From Macrolepiota albuminosa (Eukaryota > Basidiomycota > Agaricomycetes > Agaricales > Agaricaceae): a DNA stretch of 64,000 nucleotides. Every line of letters begins with the position of its first letter. The stretch's first letter is position 1. Below are positions 34,039 through 42,862 of the stretch, piece after piece. The DNA lies in assembly GCA_027475525.1 (NCBI GenBank), contig JAMWFC010000117.1, positions 4,884,183 through 4,948,182 of the forward strand. Reading direction: 5' to 3'. The position numbers were made by a program, and so were the translations under genes. The notes below the pieces were generated by a model. It searched no databases. It was not told the DNA's origin and saw only the letters and a list, made by a program, of their open reading frames with translations.

Positions 34039-35799
34039 CTAGATCTGGGGCCCCGAGTCACCCTCACCCCCCCCTCCCCTCGGCCAACCCCGGAAATCTT
34101 CCCCCACCCCCTCTGGACCGTGCTCTCGCAACACCTCCTCGGCCAGCTGCTCCCAAGACGGGAGCTGCTCGCCCTCATCCAAAATGCGCTCGAACCACGA
34201 TCCCGGGGCTGGGACGTTCCTCCGGCAGTGCGCGCCCACCAGCCTCTCCAGCAAATCTAGACCCCGCTCCACCCCGGGGCTCCCCGCCTCCAACCGTAGC
34301 CCCTCTTGGAGAGACGCAAGCGCCGCGGCGGCCCCGTCGAGGAGCAGACGGTGCTCCCGAGCCCAGCCTGGAAATATTAGTACGACCTAGGCACGAAAGG
34401 GGGGGACACTCACTCAAGGAGGCCATGCGCCCGATGACCACGTCCCGGCGCAAGGCCTCGACCAACCCCGGGCTCGAGGGACCTCGCTCCAGGAGCCCAA
34501 CCCCCTGCCCCAGCCTGGCCCTCATGGCGTCCAGCTGGGCCTCAGCTCCCCCTCGGGCCACCCTCGCCTCCTCCAGCTCCCGGAGGGCCATCTCGCGGTC
34601 CTCCTCCAGCCTCCTCCGGAGTGCCGCCTCCTCCCTCGCCCCCTCCTCGCGCTCCCCCCGCTCCCGGTCAGCCTGCTCGAGGCGCTCCTGCAGAGCCCTC
34701 ACTTCAACGTCTAGCGGTCGCCCGGACAGGGGAGAGAACGTCGCCGGGGAGAGGCGCGCTGAGGGAGTCGGGGGCGGGGTTGCCGCAGGCAGACGCGCCC
34801 TCTTAGAAGGCCCCAGGGAGGGACTAGGCGACGCCCGCCTCTTCCCCTTGTCGGGGCGCCCCCCGCGACCCTCGTGACTGCTGGCCCCGGCCCAGGTCAC
34901 CCGACGGGTGACCAGGACCACGGGCCGCCCCCGGCCCCCCACCCAAACGACCCCTCGACCCCCCGACCCCCCACTGGGCGCCTCAGCGGGCGCCGCGGAC
35001 CCCTCCCCCACCGGCTCCACCACCCAGTCTCGGTCCTCCACTCCCATCCTCCGAGTAATCCCAGCCAGCGGCCACCCCTGCTCCCGGGAGACACACCGCG
35101 CCCTCCACAGCGCCGATACGGAGCACCGCTCATGGTTCTGGCGGCAGGCCTCGCAAACGGACGTATCGCGGCAGGACGAGGGGCCCGGAACCTCGAACAG
35201 GCAAGGGACCACGCGCCGGGCGCAGTGCAGGCACTGCACCGAGATCAGCACAAAGACCAGGAGGTGAGAGCCCACTCACCGGTCCGTTGCTCACGCACCA
35301 GGCGTGGGCAGGTAAGCCCCGGAGCCTCTCAAGGGCCCCCTCAAACAACTCTTGCGTCACGCCCTCCCACGCAACACGTTGACCCTCCGGGACTTCTGAG
35401 ACGGCCCCTATCGCCATCCTGGAGCGACGAAAGCAGGGGGCAGGAAGCCTAGGACGAGGAGGGGGTTGGGGGCGGGGGGGGCGGACAGTCATCCGCGCAA
35501 AGGTAGGCGCGGGACAACTGGGGTGGGACTCTGGGAGAACGCTGGGGCCAGCCTCAGGAACAGACTCCGGAAGTCGGCTGGGACCCGCCTCTGGGGCCGG
35601 AATGTTGCGTTGTTCTGAAAAGGAAAGGTCAGTGGGGTAAAGGGGCGGTGCAGGAGTACTCACGTTGCTCGACGAGCGCCGCCACGTGCTCCCGGTCAAG
35701 GTGAGCCTGGTAACGCGCGTCCCGGGCTTCCCACGCCATGAGGGGCGCGACCTCGTTCGTTTGCGGGGGCGTCGGGGAATGCGTTGGCGTACGCGACAT
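34039..35799 (-). CDS. Antisense passenger gene of gypsy-A: Cys-cluster/coiled-coil protein, four exons, 539 residues
   Basis: Exons 35799-35664, 35614-35280, 35233-34414 and 34367-34039 sum to 1620 nt with no internal stop. Introns are GTGAGT...TTTTCAG, GTGAGT...GTGCAG and GTGAGT...TTCCAG, with phases 1, 0 and 1. The protein starts MSRTPTHSPTPPQT. Exon 3 opens a cluster C158-x2-C161-x6-C168...C178-x5-C184-x2-C187-x6-C194 (CLHCARRVVPC, CEACRQNHERC). A DKGKRRASPS basic motif, a Glu/Arg/Ala-rich coiled coil (ERLEQADRERGEREEGAREE region) and a conserved C-terminal block (HRLLLDGAAA...CRRNVPAPGSW) follow. All three intron positions match the host gene at 24387-37528. Nuclear or DNA-related function is only inferred. 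Being antisense, its introns would survive reverse transcription of the sense genomic RNA. Confidence 0.8.
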
Positions 35800-35915
35800 G
35801 GTTGAACCTTAGGGTAAAATTTTTTTTTTCGATACGTGGCAGGTCAGGTGCCGGATCCCACGGTTGACCCCCGGTCCAAACCACCGGCTACGCGCGCCTT
35901 GGAGGGTCTCGGCGC

Positions 35916-35929
35916 TGAGGGGGGGGTGA
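35916..35929 (+). other. Polypurine tract of gypsy-A
   Basis: A purine run of GAGGGGGGGG followed by TGA directly precedes the 3' LTR. Gypsy-B has a comparable GAGGAGGGG run before its 3' LTR. Confidence 0.7.
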
Positions 35930-36654
35930 TGTCACGACTCCTCCCCTCCGGGCCCACCCCGGGACACCCCCGGAACACCATCCGGGACCCTCCCTCCGAC
36001 CCCACAGGACACGCCCCGCCATCACGACCGCCGACACCGCCATCACGCGCATCAAGGACCGCCATCAGCTGCCACCAGCCCCGATCAACGACCAGATCAC
36101 GCGGCCCATTTCCGGCTATCACGCATCACGCATCACAGCTCCCTCCGCGCCCCACACGCGCGATCCCGGTATACAGCCCCTGCCGCTACTCAATGACCCC
36201 CGGAGCCCATCCCAGACACCCCGGAACCCCGAGACCGGGTCCCGTAGTACTTATAGCGTAGTTCCTTGTTGTATTCGCCAGTCTTGATATTGCATAACTG
36301 TTACTTGGATACTGCGTGCCCTTTGTTTGACTGGTACGCCTTGTTTGGTATGCTTCGACTGGCACGCCTTAGTATTCGCGTGCTATAAGTTTGGTACGCA
36401 CTTCGCGACTCTTAAGTTACTAACTTGGTCTCGTCTTAGAACCTCCGGTTCACGACTCGACCCCCTCTAACTTTCAGCCACCTCCAACCCAAAACTCCCG
36501 GACTCTAGTCCCCTCTCCCGGGATTACCCCTGTCCTCGTCTTGAACCCCGGAGTCCTAGCCCCGGAGTTCCAGACACCCGAGTATTCGTAGATCAAGTCC
36601 GCATCGTAAGGGCGTTGCTTTCCCGGAAGGCCCCCGACTCAGCGGAACCTGACA
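35930..36654 (+). repeat. 3' LTR of gypsy-A, 725 bp
   Basis: TGTCACGACT...CCTGACA. It is followed by the target duplication TGCAC (36655-36659). By eye it differs from the 5' LTR at six sites, all transitions. Confidence 0.95.
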
Positions 36655-36659
36655 TGCAC

Positions 36660-37528
36660 CACACACGAGAGGATCTTCAGCGGGAACGACGCGCTCGGGA
36701 GGCCATGCGGGAAGAGAGGAATGCGGCTATTCGTGACAGGGACAGAGCATTTGGAGACAGGGATGCCGCTTTAGTGGCACGCGTGGCTATCGAAGACGAG
36801 TTGGCTGGGTTGCAAGCATGAGTAGAGAATATTGAGAATTGAGGGTCGGACAATGCGGCACCTGGGGCGTCGGAGATAGAGGAGGTACAACAGGCGATAC
36901 GGCGAGTGGAGGCAGCACAGCCACGGATTTTAAGGAGGAGGAACTGGCCGTTGAACGCGTTGGCGTCGTCCCATGAAGATGTTATGCGTAAGTGACCCTA
37001 TGTCCCATACCATATACCTGATACATCTTCATGCCCAGGAATGGTGCGCGAGTACCGACTGTTATTGGACGGTAGTTCCTCGGCGTTTGCCCTCATCCAG
37101 CAAGGGCTGCCCCAGCAGATCCCACCAGAGATTACGCAAGGAATCGATCAGTTGGGAGGTCTGTTAGCAGCGCACCGACGCAGGAATGCAGTGACACCGG
37201 GAACTTGGATGGAAGTGGCAGCGGACGCTGGCCAGCCCATGCCAACATGGAATGAAATAGTCACGATGTTGGTATCGACTTTAGAAGAAGAAATGACAAC
37301 AGCGGAGGCGGGTGAAGCCGCAGTGATGGCAGCAATGACGGGAAGAGGGGCAGGACTTTAGAAGAAGAAATGACAACAGCGGAGGCGGGTGAAGCCGCAG
37401 TGATGGCAGCAATGACGGGAAGAGGGGCAGTGGCAACAGCGGAGATGGTCGAAGCGGAAGCAGCAGCGACAACGACCGTGGGAGAGACGGAGGAGGAAGA
37501 TGAGGTTGGGAGGAGGCCCCTGTTGTAA
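36660..37528 (+). pseudogene. Cys-cluster/coiled-coil gene, 3' part
   Basis: Continues exon 3 in frame from codon CAC at 25715-25717: HTREDLQRERRAREAM and a strongly charged coiled coil. TGA codons at 36819 and 36840 interrupt it. Exon 3 ends at 36987 (GTAAGT) and exon 4 starts at 37039, reading VREYRLLLDGSSSAFALIQQ and later HRRRNAVTPGTWMEV. These align with HRLLLDGAAA and HCRRNVPAPGSWFE of the passenger gene. A 77-bp duplication (37277) shifts the frame; without it the protein runs to GETEEEDEVGRRPLL and TAA at 37526-37528. Intron phase 1 here is the same as in the passenger gene. Confidence 0.65.
37277..37430 (+). repeat. 77-bp direct duplication in host exon 4
   Basis: Copies start at 37277 and 37354. 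Removing one restores the exon's frame to the TAA at 37526-37528. Confidence 0.9.
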
Positions 37529-38028
37529 TTTCTTGCTCGCAACCCTAAATATTGTACATTGTATATGTCGTACTGTATATGGTATATGGTTGAACGTTGT
37601 ATATAGCGTACTACAGATGTAGATAGTGTACTACATTGGACTAACGGGCTATACATCAGGACGGTGTGACACCGACAATGTTTCATTGCGGACGTTGTAA
37701 GTGATCGGATGACTTGGACATGCTAATAATCAATTGTATTTAACAAGCCTACGGTATCACAATCAGAAAATTGAAGTATTAAACAGTGTAGGGGAATAAC
37801 AAATCATGATACTATGATACCGATTAAGGTGTTTCGGTAATCCTTTTACCTACTGGCAATAAAGCTCAGTTAGCTGAACGTTGACGATCCAGGTTGGCAT
37901 AAAGACATCATATACGAAAATATGAACGGCTGACTAGTAGTAAGCACGAATGGCACCCGATTGTGTTTTCTTACCTAGGGAGGAGGACGTCGAAGTGAAA
38001 GTTCCCTACGGAACCCAGTCTCACTTGC

Positions 38029-38182
38029 GCCTCCTCTCCTAGGCTAGCTCACGTGATTGTCGCGATTCATCAGGCCCTTACATTGGTCTTCTGAAAACTG
38101 GCTGTGCCTCCTCTCCTAGGCTAGCTCACGTGATTGTCGCGATTCATCAGGCCCTTACATTGGTCTTCTGAAAACTGGCAGT
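38029..38182 (+). repeat. 77-bp direct duplication
   Basis: Copies start at 38029 and 38106 in noncoding DNA. A low-complexity tract follows immediately. Confidence 0.9.
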
Positions 38183-38189
38183 TTAACGT

Positions 38190-38194
38190 CAATA

Positions 38195-38234
<40 letters not shown>

Positions 38235-38281
38235 AAAAAAAAATAATAATAATAATAATTAAATTTAAAAAAAAAAAAAAT
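38190..38281 (+). repeat. A/T low-complexity tract
   Basis: A-runs, an alternating AT stretch and AAT repeats in succession. Such tracts commonly break short-read assemblies. Confidence 0.9.
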
Positions 38282-40477
38282 GTGAAAAGGTAAACTGTTA
38301 TGCCATTTCCAATGTATCAATTTCCGATAGAAAAAAGTCTTCAGACAGAGGAAATTTGCCGGTTTCTATTGTAAAACCTAGCTACGAAACAGGCAACAGG
38401 TTTCTTTGCCCTTTTTTTGATAAGAAACAAATTATGGCCTCAGTAGTGAAGTATTAATGTAATTATTAGCTGCACCGATACAAATGATTAATAAAGGGTC
38501 TTCTACTATTATTACGAAACCGTTCCACTAAAGACGTTTAATCTATAAGAGCTTTACTGACAATAGAGCAAAGACGACGTACCATTCAATGTTCCTCATG
38601 AGAATTGCGCCTAAGGCTCCAATGACGGTGGACACCGAACACCGCATAAACCCAGCAGCGTGTGTTTAGTCTTGACGTCCAGCTACGGGTATAGAATGTA
38701 TATATAGATATTCTACTAACTACAATAAAAATAACTAGAAACAGAACGTTTAGTATGAGTGTTTCGATATGCATAAAGCGAACATACCTCTAGTCGAGCA
38801 TGAAAATATTGGCCTTTATGCCCAGATCTACTTGATGAGGTATCGTTACGTTGCCGCACTGCGCATAACATTAAGCAAGTTCGATCGTCAAGAACACTTC
38901 ACATACCAAATCCTTTCCACATGAAGTGAAATCAGGCTCATTAGGCTCGCGGCGTACTATATGTTTGGCGACGATGAGCTTTGCGTTCCACTCGACCTCT
39001 TTCGAAGCATCCGAGTAAGTCCAAACTTCATCAAGCCGTTGATTTTCGTGCGTATGGAATGCGGCAACGAGAATTCCTCGTCCATCGAAAGCTTTCGTTG
39101 TGAGATGGGTCCGTTTGTCACGATGCGTATAGCTCCTGACTCAAGGTCAATTAACGAGCGAACCAAGAAGTCAAAACATACAGAAAAACGAGATGAGCGG
39201 GTCTAATGTGATACAGCACATCTGAATACCTCTCCGTCACCTGGAGAATCCCCTGACAAGACATGGCGCGCATCTTGATACCAGAGGGGCGATGGGAGGA
39301 TGTGTGAGGGCACCACAATAGGATATCGCGGTAGTGCTCCATGTGGTAGTAAATTGAGGATGAAAGAACGTGTTGGGTGTCTTTGACCGTATGTCTTGCT
39401 AGTGCAAACAACAAAACCCCAGTCCGTAACAGCATTTGAAAATGCTGAAGTCCGTAACATCATTATACGAGCATCCCGGGAGCACTATAGATTATGGCTC
39501 GTCGACGCACAACGGCCGCTTAAACAGCGAATGTCTCGCTGGTAAGGGTCGTAGCGTGCCGAGTCGTCTCTGCCATCATACTTAGAGGGAGGAGCACCAC
39601 CAAGGGGCACACGAGGGAGCGGATAAAGACATAAAGGAAAAAATAGTGGGACGACGTAGAGAAGCTCGGATTGGAGAAGACATCAAATCGAGTAGTACGC
39701 GCCTTGGTTTTGGGAAACGAAGCATATAAATACCTCTGCTTAGGCAAGGAGATACTTAGAATCATGATGTCAATGATACGGTGGCGGCGACCTGTATTTG
39801 TCACGAACACATCAATAAGGGATATAGAAACAGCGACGGTGAACGACCACGAGAAAACACATACGATTCGGAGTAGAGTCTGAAGTAAGTAGGGAGGGAA
39901 TCCGAATAACTGTCGGAAGAGTCTGAATAAGAATATTTAACTTTGAGCATAGCCCGTTGTTGCTCCATGTTAAGCCGCGGCGCATTAATAATCGGTCGTA
40001 ATGACGGCTTGTCGCATGGCAGACTGTCGAAATCAGTAAGTGCCATGATCTAGTAAATCAATGATTTGTTGTCATATATCTATTGCGCTGGATAACAGAC
40101 CTCTCAAGTGACAATAGGTGTTCATTAGATAGTGGCGATATGCTGAATCTTTCGGGGGGTATATCAGCACTGGTATTCAGGGATCGCTCTCCACAGAAGG
40201 CAGCCAAGGAAATAAGTCATAATGCATGTGTCTGCTCCGATATATGGTTTTCGCGTGGCGGCTATTATCTGCGATCTAATATCGTGTCCTGTCGTGCCTG
40301 TACCAGGCAGGACATAGAAAGACTCACAATTAGTCATCGAAATAGGCCTATTTTTCAGAGACCGCTTGATCTATGGGTCGACTGGACATCCAATACATCT
40401 GGCAAGGAAAGAACGTCAGCCAAATAAAATTGGAACATTACGGACCGAGTGGGTGTAGAGAATGTGTTAAAACAGAC

Positions 40478-41455
40478 CCAACCGTGGCTACATCCTGGCG
40501 TATGTAGATATCAAATATTAACATAGTAAAGCTACGGAACAAATGACGTTAAAAAGGGAAGACACTATTCCCACACATATATGTAACCGTACTAGTATCA
40601 CATGACGTTAAAAAGTGAATATATTATTCCCACGCATCTCTGTAACCGTACAGACTTACAGTAGTATCACATGACGTTAAAAAATGAAGACATTACTCCC
40701 ATGCATACATGGTCTACTGCTGACTAAGTAACCGTACAGACGAACGGTAGTATCACATGACGTTAAAAATCGAAGACATTATTCCCACGCATTTCTGTAA
40801 CCATACAGACAAACGGTAGTATCACATGACGTTAAAAATCAAAGACATTATTCCCATGCATCTCTGTAACCGTACATACGTACATATAGTATCACATGAC
40901 GTTAAAAAGTGAAGACATTACTCCCACGCGTACATAGTCTACTACTGCTGACTAAGTAACCGTAACAGACGAACGGTAGTATCACATGACGTTAAAAATC
41001 GAAGACATTATTCCCATGCATTTCTGTAACCGTACAGACGTACGGTAGTATCACATGACGTTAAAAAATGAAGACATTACTCCCACGCGTACATAGTCTA
41101 CTGCTGACTAAGTAACCGTACAGACAAACGGTAGTATCACATGACGTTAAAAATCGAAGACATTATTCCCACGCATCTCTGTAACCGTGTATAGTATCAC
41201 ATGACGTTAAAAAGTGAAGACATTACTCCCACGCGTATATAGTCCACTACTGCTGACTAAGTAACCATACAGACGAACGGTAGTATCACATGACGTTAAA
41301 AATTGAAGACATTATTCCCACGCTTACCAGAAGGAAGTAATGGCAAATGGCAACAAGAACGAACACAGTCACATGATGGCAAAAATCGAAGACATTTTTC
41401 CCACACAAAGTCCGCTGCACAGAAAAACCTCGATCTATTCTAGATCTCGGAACAC
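40478..41455 (+). repeat. Minisatellite-bearing repeat, copy 2
   Basis: Starts at CAACCGTGGCTACATCC and ends near CTAGATCTCGGAAC, like 6540-7005. About eleven units carry TATCACATGACGTTAAAAA, GAAGACATTATTCCCACGC and CTGTAACCGTACAGAC. Shorter units of about 70 bp alternate with longer ones that carry an extra GTCTACTGCTGACTAAG block. It truncates the gene fragment that follows. The regular spacing superficially resembles repeat-spacer arrays, but the units are homogenised minisatellites. Confidence 0.75.
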
Positions 41456-41947
41456 AGTTTTGACCCGGACTCAAAGACCTTTGTCAAATGCAAACTGAAA
41501 GACGCATTCCATCAATACGTTGTTCACTCGCTTTTGTCGCGACCCTTTGATGAGATACAGATGGAATGGATGCAGGTGCGTAAGACACCTGGTCAGCCCC
41601 AGAGGATCCATTCGGATGCAAAATCTAACTTCAAGGGTAAAGACAGTGTTACCTTTGCTACTTGGATCACCTTTGAACAAGGTTCCATTGCGAAGCGCGA
41701 ACTTGATAGGCGTGTTCTCACGATCACTGCGGGAACGGATGTTCACAGCCCAGTAATTCTCAAGGCTAATGTAGGTGACGTTGAGGACATGGTGACTTTC
41801 AATGTAGACATCTTTAGACGAAGCTTGAGCTCAGCCTTGAAGGTGAGCACTTATTTATCGCAACCAAATCGGACCTGACACACATGTCTCTATCAGGCAG
41901 TGGCGGCTCCTGATACTATGCTGCCGGATGAAGAAGACGTTGATTGA
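41456..41947 (+). pseudogene. 3' end of an unrecognised gene, truncated upstream
   Basis: Open frame from the repeat boundary to 41842 ([53 protein letters not shown]), then an intron GTGAGC...TATCAG (41843-41896) and a last exon ending DEEDVD with TGA at 41945-41947. Phase 0 agrees on both sides. About 110 bp of it ([11 protein letters not shown] to PVILK) recurs at 51976-52082. The family is unknown to me. The 5' part has been replaced by the minisatellite-bearing repeat. Confidence 0.5.
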
Positions 41948-42096
41948 GTTGGTGGATTTTGTGTATATTTCCGTCCATTCTTCTCTTTACATTTTCATTG
42001 TCTTGTGTACAACCATGCGCATTTTGTACGTAGTGACGGCAAGCTTTTCCCACATGGTTCTTGATGCTACCCCACTTGCCAATTTTCATCCATTCT

Positions 42097-42420
42097 TGTT
42101 AGAAGGTTACCTATACGACACAATATATGAGTCCTCAGTCTTTGCTCAATAGACTCTATTCTGTTCGTACCTATACGACACAATATATGAGTCTAGTAAT
42201 ATAGTAAGTATGAGTTCGGTCGTATAGTAAGTAATGTGTGCTTACCCTCAGTCTTTGCTCAATAGACTGAGGGTATAGGTATTGTAGTTTGCTTTATATA
42301 TACGTCGTGTCCATTGTTGCATAACAAAGAGGGAGAGGCCACCCCTGAGCGCTTTGTCCTGTGCTGGTCCATGCCCTTAGACTGGTCAACGCTCACGGTG
42401 TTGCCAGACAGATCCTAACA
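42097..42420 (-). repeat. 3' LTR of copia-C
   Basis: On the minus strand it reads TGTTAGGATCTG...CTTCTAACA, directly after the purine run GGTGAGGAGGAG. It contains a 12-bp perfect hairpin stem TACCCTCAGTCT at 42243-42275 and an internal 60-bp repeat (near 42110 and 42170). Confidence 0.7.
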
Positions 42421-42455
42421 CTCCTCCTCACCGTGGGCATCGATCAATCTCCTCC

Positions 42456-42592
42456 TCACGTGGAACCATTCATCCCAAGAATAGCACGTAATTTCGAGAA
42501 CTGCAGGGTGTGTAGCGCCTGGGTAAATACGTCCGCAACGTTGTCTTTCGTGTTAATATATTGAATGGTGATTTCTTTTGATGCGATGCGTT
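42456..42592 (-). pseudogene. Copia-C RNase H, last part
   Basis: Reads RIASKEITIQYINTKDNVAD and FTQALHTLQFSKLRAILGM to a TGA at 42456, the usual end of copia pol. It joins directly to the HFLRE at 48615 once copia-B and one copy of the target duplication are removed. Confidence 0.8.
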
Positions 42593-42862
42593 TGATGCAG
42601 CATATAAGCAAACAGATGTATTCGAGTACAAATATAATATAGTAAGTATCTAGAGAGTGGAAATCATAAGATAATCCATTTCCAGGTGTGTCTCAACATA
42701 ATATACAGTTGAAGTGATGAGACAGGAGGACATCATGCATAAGTAATCAATATGGAGTTTTTAAGACATGTACGTAGAAAAGAGAAACATACAAATTATG
42801 ACTTAATATATGACGTGAGTGTTTCATAGTGAGCCCGGAGTCACGAGGCATTTCCCTCGACA
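42593..42862 (-). repeat. 3' LTR of copia-B
   Basis: Minus strand TGTCGAGGGAAATGCC...GCTGCATCA, preceded by the purine-rich AAGTGGGAG. About 57 bp shorter than the 5' LTR, which has an internal partial duplication around CTGGAGAGTGGA. Confidence 0.85.

Larger units (their letters stand above)
25718..36654 (+). mobile_element. Gypsy-A: young chromodomain Ty3/gypsy element with an antisense passenger gene
   Basis: LTRs of 725 bp (after discounting two assembly-like duplications) differ by about six transitions. The target duplication TGCAC lies at 25713-25717 and 36655-36659. Order: LTR, self-priming site, Gag, protease x2, RT, RNase H, integrase, chromodomain, antisense four-exon gene, polypurine tract, LTR. 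The internal part is strikingly GC-rich compared with its surroundings. Coding lesions are a one-base gain in a C-run (26927-26930), TAG at 28383, TGA at 30747 and a one-base loss near 32055. The copy is young but probably not autonomous as assembled. A deleted, older relative (gypsy-B) lies at 53-60 kb. Confidence 0.9.
37529..40477. other. Intergenic stretch, no confident gene
   Basis: Contains TGTATAT-rich imperfect repeats near 37550-37640, a 77-bp duplication (38029) and an AT/A-rich low-complexity tract (38190-38281). Short frames at 38961-39206 (+), 39520-39810 (-) and 39801-40046 (-) have some protein-like composition (for example MALTDFDSLPCDKPSLRPII) but no recognised domain or convincing splicing, so they are not called. 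Confidence 0.4.

Noticed and set aside
39801..40046. Minus-strand ORF starting MALTDFDSLPCD as a first exon
   Set aside because: Composition is plausible, but no donor/acceptor set connects it to other coding segments and I recognise no family.
40478..41330. Regular repeats resembling a CRISPR array
   Set aside because: Units are homogenised, the intervals between them are also repeated, and the genome is a spliced fungal one.
42110..42170. Duplicated ACCTATACGACACAATATATG as an assembly duplication
   Set aside because: The period is 60 bp and the copies diverge soon; it fits natural LTR repetition.
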